A DNA stretch of 64,000 bases from Flavobacterium sp. NKUCC04_CG (GCF_019345525.1 NZ_JAHKRA010000001.1:186001-250000), one strand, 5' to 3'; shown: positions 41,602 to 52,137, numbered from the stretch's first letter. The notes: a model not told the origin generated them from the sequence alone. Translations and numbers: made by a program.

Positions 41602-43626
41602 TTATGTAAAGAAATTCCAAACCAAGCCAAATCGAATTGCAAAATCGCGGTATGGATAATTCGGTGCCGAATAAAAATTATAGCCCGTCATCGACGAATT
41701 AAAATGCTCGGCCTTTAGATAAATTCTAGCCGTACGGACTTTTAAATTGATAAAAAAATCAAGTACAGGGTAATCACCCATTTTGCGTTGGTCTTGTACG
41801 TAGAAATCTCCGATTAAGGGATTGTAGTCGTTAGCATAATAACTACTAAAGTAGTTTAACGTTACTCCCGTTTGGAATTTTAATGCCTTGTCAAAAAAGG
41901 CATCGGTAAAATACAAGGTACTCCTCCATACGATTTCTGGCACATTCAAAACTGCTTGGGACTGATCCACTTTTTGATACAATACCGTGTTGTCTAACCC
42001 CCATTTACCTACACGTAAATCCTTATTGGCTTGTATAGATAAATAATTTATGGTTCCGTCGTATTGTGTGGGTTTTACCACCAATTGTATCGGCATACCT
42101 TCATCATTAAGCGCTGTAGCTGTATTGGTAAAATATATCTTGTCGTTGATAACTTCATATTTTGCCGATATGTTTAACCACGGTGTGGCAGCCGTTGCTG
42201 TGAACTGCGTAATTTTTTCGTTGTTAAACTGATTATACCAATTGTAATTTACATAATCACTTTGGTATAATTGATAATTTAAGTCAGGAGTTTTATTGCG
42301 TTTTTGAAATCCAAAATCAATCTGAATTTCTGGGTTTATATGATATCTCAAATCCGCTTCAATATTACTAGTATCGTCGTTACCCAAAGAGTTTGAAATC
42401 AACAAACTTCCCTTCCATTTATCTTTGTGATAGGTATATTTTCCACCCACTAAAGTAATGTTGTTGTGCAATCCACTTGGAATCACTTGATCTGAAATGA
42501 CCGCTATACTTTTATAACGATAATCGTATTGTAAGAATTCGGTAAAAAATTCGAATCGTCCAAATAAACTCGATTGGTAGGCCGCACCAACTTTGTTATA
42601 CCATTGATAATAGCGGGTTTTGTTGCTGATTTCGGACTGGAAAAAATTGCCAAACCTCAAAGGCTCTCCTACAATGCCCCCGGCTGCCGCATTGGGCTGA
42701 GAGTAATTAAAAAATTTATCTTCATAGGTAAATTCATGGGTCAACAATATCCCGTTTTCCAAAGAGCTATTCAATTGATATTGATGGTTGATATACAACC
42801 GCTTTCCCTTTAACATGGTTTCTACATCGCGGAAATATACATTGAGCTGATCTCGCTTATCGTAAGGCACCTCACTGCTCTCAAAGTTAGCCAAATCAGT
42901 GATTCCCCCATTCTCCTGATTTAAGATATCCTGAGCCGTTATATGCGTTCGTAAGAAATACCGTTTGTTGTCAGAGATATAGCTGGATCCGAGTTTAAAA
43001 TTACCCGTCGAAGCCAATTGATTAATGTATTTACCCAAGGACCTCATTCCTTTATAACCTACAAAAAAGTTTAGATTTTTACTGGTATTTAAGGTTACAA
43101 AGGCATCTAAAATCTGTCCTTGTTTTATAACGGAGCGGTAAAACAAATCGGTATATGGAGTCGGTGCAGAAAAATAATTGATGTCTTCAATTTGTAGATA
43201 ATTAAATTGCTTGGCATTAAAACCCATTGCGGGTAAAACGCTGTTTTTTTGGGCACCGTAATTTAAAACGTTATAAGTCTGGCCCTCATTTGCAAAAGGC
43301 AATAATCCAAACTCATCTTTACGCAAATAATTCATCGCGTAATACTTTTTAAGACTTAAAGCAGTATCTACGGAAATGGTATCGTTTCTTAAAGTAATGA
43401 TTTTATAATCGGCTATAGGAGCGACAGAATCTTTGATGACAGCCTCTTTATCTTTACGAGTTCCGTCACTGTTTTCAAAATCGTCATTATTATTATTGCT
43501 TTTATTTAAAGACTTTTGATCCGTTGAAAATTGATTTCCACTGTCTACACGAACGGCTCTTTTACTGATTTGAGCCGAAACACTCAAAGAGACTAAAACC
43601 AATAAAACGGAAAGATACTTTTGCAT
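41602..43626 (-). CDS. Putative outer-membrane porin
   Basis: The 674-residue protein starts at the ATG at 43626 with a signal peptide (MQKYLSVLLVLVSLSVSAQ). After an Asn/Asp-rich linker it is a run of amphipathic beta strands with aromatic girdles and ends in an aromatic residue pattern (FAIRFGLVWNFFT), typical of outer-membrane beta barrels. It matches the Bacteroidota putative porin family. No plug domain or TonB box is visible. The transported solute is unknown. Confidence 0.82.
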   Translation of the reverse strand: MQKYLSVLLVLVSLSVSAQISKRAVRVDSGNQFSTDQKSLNKSNNNNDDFENSDGTRKDKEAVIKDSVAPIADYKIITLRNDTISVDTALSLKKYYAMNYLRKDEFGLLPFANEGQTYNVLNYGAQKNSVLPAMGFNAKQFNYLQIEDINYFSAPTPYTDLFYRSVIKQGQILDAFVTLNTSKNLNFFVGYKGMRSLGKYINQLASTGNFKLGSSYISDNKRYFLRTHITAQDILNQENGGITDLANFESSEVPYDKRDQLNVYFRDVETMLKGKRLYINHQYQLNSSLENGILLTHEFTYEDKFFNYSQPNAAAGGIVGEPLRFGNFFQSEISNKTRYYQWYNKVGAAYQSSLFGRFEFFTEFLQYDYRYKSIAVISDQVIPSGLHNNITLVGGKYTYHKDKWKGSLLISNSLGNDDTSNIEADLRYHINPEIQIDFGFQKRNKTPDLNYQLYQSDYVNYNWYNQFNNEKITQFTATAATPWLNISAKYEVINDKIYFTNTATALNDEGMPIQLVVKPTQYDGTINYLSIQANKDLRVGKWGLDNTVLYQKVDQSQAVLNVPEIVWRSTLYFTDAFFDKALKFQTGVTLNYFSSYYANDYNPLIGDFYVQDQRKMGDYPVLDFFINLKVRTARIYLKAEHFNSSMTGYNFYSAPNYPYRDFAIRFGLVWNFFT

Positions 43627-43673
43627 AAAAAAGATTAGTTTGGACAAAGGTAATTTTATTTTTGAATAAAATA

Positions 43674-43702
43674 AAAAAAGCCATCCGAAGATGGCTTTTT
43701 AG
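43674..43702 (-). terminator. Terminator after the SusC/SusD operon
   Basis: GCCATC-TTCG-GATGGC is a tight stem-loop with a stable UUCG loop, followed on the minus strand by seven T. It lies about 40 bp past the SusD stop. Confidence 0.9.
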
Positions 43703-43737
43703 TTATAAAGTTTAGATAAACTATAGAAATCAAAGTA

Positions 43738-45123
43738 CTAGTAACCTTTATTTTGTTTGATTTTAGTAACGTTAATTTCATTTTGAGGAATTGGAAAAGC
43801 CAATTTGGTATCTCCGTAAGGAATCACTTTAGTCGTTACTGGACTTGTTGGTATCTCCATTTTATAACGCATCATATCATCAAAACGGAAACCTTCAAAA
43901 ATCAACTCTTTTCTACGTTCTGTACGAATGTCTTCCAGTGTCAAAGCAGTAAATGCTACTTCTCCTCTTTGAGCTCTCAATTGGTTTATCAAATCCAACG
44001 CCTGAGCATCGCCATTATTTAAAATAAAAGCTGCTTCAGCATAGTTCAATAAAAGTTCTTCAAAACGCATTACTTTAAGATTGGAACTCATCTTTGGATA
44101 TTTCCCGATGTTTCTAAGATCTCCGTCAACGTCTTCCGCTATCATTTTTTCACCACCTCGAACATCGTCAGGGTTAGCGAATAAATCCAATACATCAGGA
44201 TGTACTAAAACATCTCCATACCCATCATAGCTAAACACATAAAACATCGAGTTCGTTCCTTGATTGAAGACACCAGACTGTGCCAATTCAAAAATGGAGT
44301 TTGCCTGTTTGCTTTCTGCTCCAAATGAAGCATCAAATGCCGATTTAGACACGATGCTTCCACCCATCTCCATAGCCTTTGCAGCTGCATCTTTAGCTAC
44401 AGCATAATCTTCTGGGAAAAAAGCAGCGAAATACAAAGCCATTCTAGACTTTAAACCTAAAGCCGATTGTTTGTTTATTCTAGTAAACTCACTAGTATCG
44501 TCGGTCATTAAAGAAATCGCTTTATCGATATCAGCATAAATCGAGGTTCTGTTTTCCTTAACAGTTAAACGAACATAACTCTTTGCATCTAATTCTGAAA
44601 ACTTAGTAATATACGGCACTCCTAAAGCATCCGCATTTTGATCCACATTTTGTTGACCATACAATTTCACTAAATCAAAATGAGCTAAAGCACGGATAGC
44701 ATATGCTTGTCCTTTATAGTTATCTATAGCTTCTTTATCACCTTTAGTAACATCAGCACCAATAGCCAAATTGGAGGAATTTATTACTTTGTAAATTTGT
44801 TTCCAAGTATCCGCTGGATAAACATGGTTAGCGGTAACTGCAAACTGGCTTACGTTGATAAAACGGTTTGAATACCCAACTGAATAGGCATTATCCGTAC
44901 GTACCTCGTCAAACATCAAGATTTCTCTACCGTAATAAGTAAAGTGAGTCATCGTTTCGTAAGCACCAGTAAGCACCGCTCTCAAGTCCGACTCGGTCTC
45001 GATTGGTTTCACATTTAAATCTCTATCTACAGATAACGACGGATCTAAAGCATCTTTGGAACAAGACACCAAACCACCACCTAATACTAATAGTGAGAAA
45101 ACAGTATAAAATATTTTTTTCAT
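43738..45123 (-). CDS. SusD/RagB family surface lipoprotein
   Basis: The 461-residue lipoprotein has a signal sequence and lipobox (LGGGLVSCSKD), then the alpha-helical SusD fold with N-terminal TPR-like helices (IYKVINSSNLAIGA, GQAYAIRALAHFDLVKLYG) and the C-terminal RagB-type end (RRKELIFEGFRFDDMMRYK). It caps the SusC barrel and binds the substrate at the cell surface. It starts 6 nt after the SusC stop, so the two are co-transcribed. Confidence 0.94.
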   Translation of the reverse strand: MKKIFYTVFSLLVLGGGLVSCSKDALDPSLSVDRDLNVKPIETESDLRAVLTGAYETMTHFTYYGREILMFDEVRTDNAYSVGYSNRFINVSQFAVTANHVYPADTWKQIYKVINSSNLAIGADVTKGDKEAIDNYKGQAYAIRALAHFDLVKLYGQQNVDQNADALGVPYITKFSELDAKSYVRLTVKENRTSIYADIDKAISLMTDDTSEFTRINKQSALGLKSRMALYFAAFFPEDYAVAKDAAAKAMEMGGSIVSKSAFDASFGAESKQANSIFELAQSGVFNQGTNSMFYVFSYDGYGDVLVHPDVLDLFANPDDVRGGEKMIAEDVDGDLRNIGKYPKMSSNLKVMRFEELLLNYAEAAFILNNGDAQALDLINQLRAQRGEVAFTALTLEDIRTERRKELIFEGFRFDDMMRYKMEIPTSPVTTKVIPYGDTKLAFPIPQNEINVTKIKQNKGY

Positions 45124-45129
45124 GATTTC

Positions 45130-48100
45130 TTAGAATTTAACATTAATCGAAAATACTACCGATTTGATAGGAGGAGCAGTTAAGCTCGTAAATCCACTAG
45201 CATCAATTTCTGGATCGTATTTCAATCTACTATCTTTAACCCAAGTAGCTAGGTTTGTTCCTACTACAGACAAGGTGATTCCATCCAATTTGATAAATCT
45301 CAATGCTTCAGAATTGAAATTATAACCAAAGGCTACGTTTCTTAGACGGATATAATCGCCGTCATATAAAAATCTTGAAGAAGGTGATGTTGACGCAGCA
45401 TTAGGAGTACTTAAAACATCCACTCGCGGTACATCAGTGATATCACCAGGATTTTGCCATCTGTCCATCAAATTATCCACCCCATTGTATGTCACTAAAG
45501 AACTTGTACTTACACTATGTGTTTGAGCAGCCCAATCTTCATATACTTTATGTCCACCAGCAAAGGAGAACAAAGCATCAACGAAAAATCCTTTATAATC
45601 TAAGTGAGTAAATACTCCTCCAGAATAAGTCGGTAAAGGACTTCCTCCTTGATATACTGCCTCAGCATCCCCATAAGTCGAAGTTGTAGTTCCATCAGCT
45701 TTATACCACTGTGCCAAACCGTCTTTAGGGTTCACTCCTGCATAAGTTGGCATATGCCATGCGTAAATAGGTTGACCTACAGCATCTCTTTTATAAGAAT
45801 TCTTAAGAACTGTATATTCTCCATTTTCAATAGGCATCTTCGTCATTTCACTTTTAACAGTTCCCAAGTTACCACCAATAGACCAGTTGAAGTCTTGTGA
45901 ACGGATAACATCTACATTCAATTCAAATTCAAAACCTTTGTTTTCAACCGCCCCAATATTTTGAATTTGAGAATCATATCCACTCATTTTAGAAAGTGGA
46001 TTAGCCATCAACATGTCTGATGATTTGGTTTTAAAATAAGCTGCAGATGCTGTAATTCTATTGTCAAAAAGACCCAATTGAATACCAACGTCAAGTTTAT
46101 CTTGTTTTTCCCACCCAATCGGTCCACCTAATTGCAAAGGTGCGATTCCACCTTCTCCATCATAAGAAACCGTATTAGCTAATGCTTGAAATTGATTTAC
46201 GTCAAAATCAGCATTACCATTGCTACCAATCGAACCTCTTAATCTTAAAGTACTAAATGCCGATCCTTTTAAAAACTCCTCTTCATGCGCATTCCAAGCT
46301 GCACCTACAGACCAGAAATTACCCCAACGAATGTCATCACTAAAACGAGTGTTAGCCTCTCTTCTTGCGGTCACATCAATTAAGTATTTATTTAAATAGC
46401 TATAATTTAAGATTCCTACGTAACCTTGATTAGCCGCATCATAGTCTTTACCCGTTGCATTGAAGTTAGTCGCCGCAGTACCCAAATGAGTAAAACCAAG
46501 CGGAATAACTTCTCCATATCCTTGTAACAATTTGCTTTTAAACTTTTGGTATTCATAAACAAACTTCACATCAAATCTATGATCGTCAGCAATATAAAAA
46601 CGATAATCCAAACCGTTTTGCACCAAATAAGAAAAAGATCTAGTGATATAATTGGAAGAACTTCCTCCTATACTAGTTCCATCACCATGAACTGGGTTTT
46701 GGTAACCAAGATAGTCCGTTAAACTATAATCCAACGACAAATTGGTAGTGAATTTTAAGTTGTCTGTAATTTTATAAGACAAACTGTTGGTATTCATCAC
46801 TTTTGTATAATCATTGATATCATAATTATTTTCCTTAATGTAAAGTACGTTTGCCAAACCACCTGATGGCAGATTATACGACCCGTCTTTGTTATATGCC
46901 GGAGTATATGGACTCATAAACAATTTGGTCAAGTTGGGATTTGAGAAATAAGCACCATTTTCCAATAAAGCATTTTGCCTTACATTGGAAACGTTAACAC
47001 TCGTATTGAATTCTACCCTGTCTGACAATTGTCTCATCATAGTCAAGGAAGCAGAAATTCTTCTAAAATCAGCACCGATAACCGTACCTTCCGATTTATC
47101 ATGTCCTAAAGATGCATAAAAATTGGATTTTTCATCACCCCCAGAAGCCGATACATTGACACTTGAAATAGGAGCATCTTTTCTACGTACCAGGTCACCC
47201 CAATCAGTAGAAACCTCACCATCATTAACCCATTTCAATAATTGTGCACCACCGCTTACTCTATTATCTGGATTTACTGCATAAGCATAAGCCCCATCTC
47301 TACCAAATCCTTTACTTTTTCCATAAGTATTGTAAACCGCCTCAAGATAAAGTTCTTTTCTCTGAGCACCGTTTAACATCTGTGGTCCTTTAACCGCATT
47401 GTTTTGAAAACCTAAAGTAGTGTTAACAGCAAACTTGGTAGCTCCGCTTTTTCCTCTTTTAGTGGTAATCAAGATAACTCCATTAGCACCTCTGGCACCA
47501 TAAACCGCCGTAGATCCTGCATCTTTCAGTACAGTCATCGACTCAATGTCTGCGCTATTAATACCTGCTAAAGGAGAAAGAGAAGTAATTTCCTTTCTAC
47601 CTGACTGGTTTCCAGATGCATCACTAATATTGTCTCCAATTTTAGGTGCAGTCATCATAGGTACTCCATCAATTACGATTAACGGTTCAGTACCCGCCGA
47701 AAACGAGTTACGTCCACGGATACGAATGTTTTGTTGTGCTCCAGGAGCTCCTGAAGTCGTTGACATTTGTAAACCCGCTACCCTTCCTTGAAGTGCTTGA
47801 TCCGCAGAAACCAAAGGAACTTTAGAAACAACGTCTCCTTTAATAGAAACAACGTTACCCGTAATCTCATTTTTCTTTTTTACTTGTCCGTAAGCTAATA
47901 CGACCACTTCTTCCAGCATCGCATCGTCAGATACCATACTTACATTAAGTGTGTTAGAAGCTCCAACAGTTTGGCTTACATTTTTAAGACCAATAAAGGT
48001 GAATACCAAAACATCCCCAGCCTTTGCCTTGATGGAATACCTTCCATCTAAATCCGACTGAGTACCGTTTTGGGTACCTTTAATCACTATTGAAACCCCG

Positions 48101-48219
48101 GGTAAAGGAAACCCGGACTCAGAAACAACTCCCGAAAGAGTTTTTTCCTGCGCAATCGACAATTGCACAGAAAACGCCAATACTAGTAGCGTTAAAATCC
48201 ATTTAAACTTCGATTTCAT
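45130..48219 (-). CDS. SusC/RagA family TonB-linked outer-membrane transporter
   Basis: The 1029-residue protein has a signal peptide, an N-terminal carboxypeptidase-regulatory-like domain (SGVVSESGFPLPGVSIVIKG), the TonB box region (EEVVVLAYGQVKKKNEITGNV), a plug with ALQGRVAGLQMSTTSGAPGA and DGVPM, and a 22-strand type beta barrel. With the next gene it forms a SusCD pair importing oligosaccharides or peptides. No glycoside hydrolase lies nearby. The upstream neighbour is a T9SS protease, which makes peptide uptake a reasonable alternative. Confidence 0.95.
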   Translation of the reverse strand: MKSKFKWILTLLVLAFSVQLSIAQEKTLSGVVSESGFPLPGVSIVIKGTQNGTQSDLDGRYSIKAKAGDVLVFTFIGLKNVSQTVGASNTLNVSMVSDDAMLEEVVVLAYGQVKKKNEITGNVVSIKGDVVSKVPLVSADQALQGRVAGLQMSTTSGAPGAQQNIRIRGRNSFSAGTEPLIVIDGVPMMTAPKIGDNISDASGNQSGRKEITSLSPLAGINSADIESMTVLKDAGSTAVYGARGANGVILITTKRGKSGATKFAVNTTLGFQNNAVKGPQMLNGAQRKELYLEAVYNTYGKSKGFGRDGAYAYAVNPDNRVSGGAQLLKWVNDGEVSTDWGDLVRRKDAPISSVNVSASGGDEKSNFYASLGHDKSEGTVIGADFRRISASLTMMRQLSDRVEFNTSVNVSNVRQNALLENGAYFSNPNLTKLFMSPYTPAYNKDGSYNLPSGGLANVLYIKENNYDINDYTKVMNTNSLSYKITDNLKFTTNLSLDYSLTDYLGYQNPVHGDGTSIGGSSSNYITRSFSYLVQNGLDYRFYIADDHRFDVKFVYEYQKFKSKLLQGYGEVIPLGFTHLGTAATNFNATGKDYDAANQGYVGILNYSYLNKYLIDVTARREANTRFSDDIRWGNFWSVGAAWNAHEEEFLKGSAFSTLRLRGSIGSNGNADFDVNQFQALANTVSYDGEGGIAPLQLGGPIGWEKQDKLDVGIQLGLFDNRITASAAYFKTKSSDMLMANPLSKMSGYDSQIQNIGAVENKGFEFELNVDVIRSQDFNWSIGGNLGTVKSEMTKMPIENGEYTVLKNSYKRDAVGQPIYAWHMPTYAGVNPKDGLAQWYKADGTTTSTYGDAEAVYQGGSPLPTYSGGVFTHLDYKGFFVDALFSFAGGHKVYEDWAAQTHSVSTSSLVTYNGVDNLMDRWQNPGDITDVPRVDVLSTPNAASTSPSSRFLYDGDYIRLRNVAFGYNFNSEALRFIKLDGITLSVVGTNLATWVKDSRLKYDPEIDASGFTSLTAPPIKSVVFSINVKF

Positions 48220-48239
48220 TATTGAATTGAATTAGTTAG

Positions 48240-48268
48240 TCTAACAAACTTACTAAAATTTTGTTAGA
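48240..48268 (-). promoter_or_regulatory. Inverted repeat and -7 box upstream of SusC
   Basis: A perfect 9-bp inverted repeat, TCTAACAAA...TTTGTTAGA, with an 11-bp spacer lies just 20 bp before the SusC start. It overlaps the minus-strand TAAGTTTG (48245-48252), which fits the TAnnTTTG promoter consensus. It could be an operator; no -33 box is clear. Confidence 0.45.
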
Positions 48269-48344
48269 TAATATATTTTTAACATTCTAATTCCCTCAAT
48301 ATCCGAGCATTTATGCTATATATAGTGTATAAAAATTCGGCTTT

Positions 48345-50228
48345 TTATAATTTAATCACAGTAAAAACTTCTTTAACTCCATTTTTTTTAAATATTATGA
48401 AATAGACACCCGATTTTAACATAGATATATCAATTTTACACATATCCTTTCGATTTGTCTCAACAGCATTGATTTGGAGTACATTTTTTCCATTTGTATC
48501 GTAAATTTCGACTCTTCCACCATTCATATCCGCCCCTCCCATAGTCATACTTATATAGTCCGAAGCAGGATTGGGCCAAATTTTAACTCCTCCTTCAAAT
48601 TTCATGTCATTTTTGTCAATTTTATTTATCCCAGAAATCAAAATGGAATAATCTTGTTCACCTAAAAATAATTTCTTGGAATGTGATACCTTTATAGTAT
48701 ATTCTCCTAGCTCTGGATTGACAATTTCTATTTTTTCAATATTATCCACATCGTTAATTCCCTTTTCAGCAATCGGATTCGACTTGTCTTTTTTTAATCG
48801 CCATGGATAATATAATATACTACCTTTTTGGACCAAAACATTTAAATCGTTCACCAAATCTGGTGTAAAATCATCTAGTTTACCAAGCTTTACCGCCCCC
48901 TCCTTATCAGTCCACGCAAGGGTAATTTCCAGTTTTTCTTTGGGTTCACTAATTTGAATTTTATATGTATTCACTTCCCCTTGTCCCAATACCGTTTCTT
49001 CTAAAAAGTCGCCCTGCATGCTGTTGGCCGATTTCAAAAAACGCGTTCCTTTACTCGCATTGATTAATCCCCATCCAAATTGATAATCTGGTCCAGGGTA
49101 CAAACCCGCTTCATCTGCCGTATGCGCCATGATGCCCCGAATGCTCGCCGAGGTCAAGGCTTTAGTATTGTCGTTTAATATTCCATAATATTGCTGCCAA
49201 AGTGCAAAAATAGAACTGACCACCGGTGTAGCCATAGAGGTCCCACTCAACAAAGCATAAGCCGTATCCGTAGCATCTACCGTTGACAACACATTGACAC
49301 CCGGAGCAGCTATATCGGGCTTAATCCGATAATCGTCTGTCGGTCCCCAATTGCTAAAGTAAGACATCACTACATCCGATGGCTTTTGATAATCCACAAG
49401 CTGTTCTACTGCCGCAACGACTACTGCATTTTTGGAAACAGCCATTGCCGTCAATAAATCGCGTCCATCTTTAGTAGGGTTGTATTCTAAATATTTTTTT
49501 CGATCATTTCCAGCAGCAACCACAGGTTGATAGTATTTCATATTATACGTCATCGCATCTACTGCCTGAGTGGTTTTGGTATAAGATCCAAAATAATACT
49601 CGGGCATATTTTCCGGGTCCAAACCATAGGAATGATTAGAAACCAATAAACCGAGACGGCCCAATCCTATCATTTCCTCTAAATCATTTACCCAATTTCC
49701 AACCCACAAAGTACCCTTGGGCATCAAACCTCTACCTTTAGCGCGAACGCTACCCTCCGAAACCATAGTCCCACTGACATGAGTCGCGTGTTTTGTAATC
49801 ATACTTTCATTGCTGTCGTCCTTTATAAATACCTTACCCTTAAGGTCTATATGATCCAACTTGGGAATACCGGCATCCCAAACCCCAACTATCATTCCTT
49901 CTCCGTTTAATTCTAAACCTTGAATCCCTCCGCTGTTGATTTCGTTCACTCTAGTAGCAACCGCGGAAACTTGATTATTTGTTTTATAATATAATTTATT
50001 ACCCAATGCATCAACTTCGACCCACTGCCGATTGTCTAATAAAATCGATTTACTTGCAACACTATCTATCACGACTCTTTTATAGTCCTTAATAAGTGTT
50101 TCAATAATTGCAGGTTTATAATCTTGAGTTATTTTTTTTCGCAATGAATTGTTTTGTCCAAGAACGCTATTGCCTACAAAAAGCAATACGCCCCAAGCAA
50201 CTATTTTAAAAAACGAAGACTGCTTCAT
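48345..50228 (-). CDS. S8 (subtilisin-like) serine peptidase with T9SS sorting domain
   Basis: The 627-residue exported protease has a signal peptide (ending near VLGQ). The catalytic triad is visible: Asp in VGVWDAGIP, His in KHATHVSGT and Ser in LSGTSMATP. A C-terminal beta-sandwich follows the catalytic domain, and the last 80 residues (VKIWPNPASD...VIKL) are a type A T9SS sorting domain. It is secreted to the surface or medium and degrades extracellular protein. It lies 125 bp upstream of SusC on the same strand, but no terminator is seen between them. Confidence 0.93.
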   Translation of the reverse strand: MKQSSFFKIVAWGVLLFVGNSVLGQNNSLRKKITQDYKPAIIETLIKDYKRVVIDSVASKSILLDNRQWVEVDALGNKLYYKTNNQVSAVATRVNEINSGGIQGLELNGEGMIVGVWDAGIPKLDHIDLKGKVFIKDDSNESMITKHATHVSGTMVSEGSVRAKGRGLMPKGTLWVGNWVNDLEEMIGLGRLGLLVSNHSYGLDPENMPEYYFGSYTKTTQAVDAMTYNMKYYQPVVAAGNDRKKYLEYNPTKDGRDLLTAMAVSKNAVVVAAVEQLVDYQKPSDVVMSYFSNWGPTDDYRIKPDIAAPGVNVLSTVDATDTAYALLSGTSMATPVVSSIFALWQQYYGILNDNTKALTSASIRGIMAHTADEAGLYPGPDYQFGWGLINASKGTRFLKSANSMQGDFLEETVLGQGEVNTYKIQISEPKEKLEITLAWTDKEGAVKLGKLDDFTPDLVNDLNVLVQKGSILYYPWRLKKDKSNPIAEKGINDVDNIEKIEIVNPELGEYTIKVSHSKKLFLGEQDYSILISGINKIDKNDMKFEGGVKIWPNPASDYISMTMGGADMNGGRVEIYDTNGKNVLQINAVETNRKDMCKIDISMLKSGVYFIIFKKNGVKEVFTVIKL

Positions 50229-50296
50229 TGCTTTTATATTTATTAGTTTTGTTATTTTTACCCCCTAAATGTAATCAAGTCTAAATTAGATTCAAA

Positions 50297-50896
50297 ATGT
50301 TACTATCAAACTTTTCTGGAAAACTGATCGAAGCCGGTACCGACGAAGCCGGCAGAGGATGTATTGCAGGGCCTGTTACTGCAGCTGCCGTCATTTTGCC
50401 CTTTGACTTCCAACATGAAATACTTAACGATTCTAAGAAGATTACCGAAAAAACACGTTATTCCCTACGTGAACTTATTGAGCGAGAAGCGCTTTCCTTT
50501 AAAGTTACCCATTTAGACGAGTCTGTTGTTGATGAAATCAATATTTTAAATGCTTCGATAAAGGCAATGCAATTGTCTTTACAAAAATTAGATCTGACAC
50601 CGGAGTATATTATAGTCGATGGCAATCGGTTTTATCCCATCGATGAAATTCCCTTTCAGTGTATCGTAAAAGGCGATATGAAATATTTAAGTATAGCTGC
50701 GGCTTCCATTTTAGCCAAAACCTATAGGGACGATTATATGAATCTTATACACGAAGAATTTCCGATGTATAATTGGAAAAAAAACAAAGGCTATCCGACA
50801 AAAGAACACCGTGATGCCATACGAGCGTTTGGTCCTTGCAAATACCACAGAACCACATTTCGATTATTACCCGAACAACTGAGTCTCGAAATCTAA
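50297..50896 (+). CDS. rnhB: Ribonuclease HII
   Basis: The 199-residue enzyme removes ribonucleotides from RNA-DNA hybrids. The metal-binding DEAGRG motif ([13 protein letters not shown]), the second Asp in YIIVDGNRF, the conserved Ser/Lys segment ([15 protein letters not shown]) and the C-terminal [20 protein letters not shown] are complete. It is divergent from the protease gene, separated by 68 bp, with a TAGTTTTG box (50244-50251) that may serve it. Confidence 0.96.
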   Translation: MLLSNFSGKLIEAGTDEAGRGCIAGPVTAAAVILPFDFQHEILNDSKKITEKTRYSLRELIEREALSFKVTHLDESVVDEINILNASIKAMQLSLQKLDLTPEYIIVDGNRFYPIDEIPFQCIVKGDMKYLSIAAASILAKTYRDDYMNLIHEEFPMYNWKKNKGYPTKEHRDAIRAFGPCKYHRTTFRLLPEQLSLEI

Positions 50897-50968
50897 TCCA
50901 TTGCCACCGCTTTCTAAAAAACCAGGAATAACTATTAGCCTATGGCATTTAAAACGAGCTAATACAAC

Positions 50969-51006
50969 AAGATTCGCAATCATACCTAAGTACACTTGCG
51001 AATCTT
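50969..51006. terminator. Hairpin between convergent rnhB and lipB
   Basis: AAGATTCGCAA and TTGCGAATCTT form an 11-bp perfect stem with a 16-nt loop. T runs are short on both sides, so it is a moderate bidirectional terminator candidate. Confidence 0.5.
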
Positions 51007-51034
51007 TATATCAAGAGAAAATCAATCTGAATCT

Positions 51035-51736
51035 TTACGAAACCATCTCGGCTTCGAACAGCTGAGCGAAATAGTGGATAATCTTGCGTTTCACTTCGGT
51101 TTCATCTACCTTATCCACGCCCAATTCTACATTCAAAGACGTAACTCCTTTTCCTCGAATCCCGCAAGGAATAATATTGTCAAAATATCCTAAGTCGGAG
51201 TTGACATTTAAAGCAAAACCGTGCATGGTTACCCATCGTGATGCTCGAACACCAAGCGCACAAATTTTTCTTGCAAAAGGAGTTCCAACATCCAGCCAAA
51301 CTCCCGTTTCACCTTCACTCCTCCCCGATTCAATTCCATAGTCCTTCAGGGTTAAAATCATCGATTCTTCTAAAAGTCTCAGGTATTTATGAATATCACT
51401 AAAGAAGTTTTCCAAATCCAAAATGGGATAACCCACAATTTGACCCGGTCCGTGGTAGGTAATATCACCTCCTCTGTTTATTTTATAAAAAGTAGCCCCT
51501 TTTTCTTCCAATTGCTTTTCACTGAGAAGCAGGTTTTCGAAATCACCACTTTTCCCCAAAGTATAAACATGTGGATGTTCTACCATTAAAAAGTAATTCT
51601 TTGTCTCGTCTTGTTTTTCTTCTCTTCTATTCGAAATCTTGGTATCGATCACACTTTGAAACAATTCTTCTTGGTAAGCCCAAGTTTCTTTATAATCTTT
51701 ATTTCCCAGATTGATTAACTGCACTTTTTTATTCAT
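51035..51736 (-). CDS. lipB: Octanoyltransferase LipB
   Basis: The 233-residue enzyme transfers octanoate from acyl carrier protein to lipoyl domains, the first step of lipoate synthesis. The signature RGGDITYHGPGQIVGYPI is present, as are the catalytic Lys (RKICALG) and Cys (NIIPCGI). It is complete in length for the family. The YqaE-like gene precedes it by 9 bp and may be co-transcribed. A lipA gene is not in the window. Confidence 0.95.
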   Translation of the reverse strand: MNKKVQLINLGNKDYKETWAYQEELFQSVIDTKISNRREEKQDETKNYFLMVEHPHVYTLGKSGDFENLLLSEKQLEEKGATFYKINRGGDITYHGPGQIVGYPILDLENFFSDIHKYLRLLEESMILTLKDYGIESGRSEGETGVWLDVGTPFARKICALGVRASRWVTMHGFALNVNSDLGYFDNIIPCGIRGKGVTSLNVELGVDKVDETEVKRKIIHYFAQLFEAEMVS

Positions 51737-51745
51737 TTTGTAGTC

Positions 51746-51904
51746 TTATCTATTGGGGTTGTTTAAAATAATTAATGCGGCAATGACTCCGGGAACCCAG
51801 CCAAACAAAGTCAAAATCCCTACAATAATCACAGAACCACATCCCTTATCCAAGACGGCCAAGGGAGGCAAAAAAATTGCTAATATCACACGCCAGAAAC
51901 CCAT
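51746..51904 (-). CDS. YqaE/Pmp3 family small membrane protein
   Basis: A 52-residue frame between lipB and lysS encodes MGFWRVILAIFLPPLAVLDK, then a second membrane segment (VGILTLFGWVPGVIAALIIL) and a short polar tail. The two membrane segments and the LPPLAV motif fit the Pmp3/YqaE family, which is linked to membrane potential and stress. It lies 9 nt upstream of lipB on the same strand. Confidence 0.9.
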   Translation of the reverse strand: MGFWRVILAIFLPPLAVLDKGCGSVIIVGILTLFGWVPGVIAALIILNNPNR

Positions 51905-52137
51905 AAAAACCGCTTTTCAAAAATTAATTTTATTCTAAAACAACTCCATTTATACTTTTACAAAGTACGGTATTTTTTCAGAGGAATTTCGAACCAGGTT
52001 CCAAAATATTTTATCGTGAATTCCTCGTTTATTCCCAGAACCCCAATCAAAACAAAACCCCTTAGAAAAATCCTTTTATACAGTTCTCAGAATTAGCGTA
52101 TTTTTTGCCTATAATCCGTTCATTTATAGATTTACAA

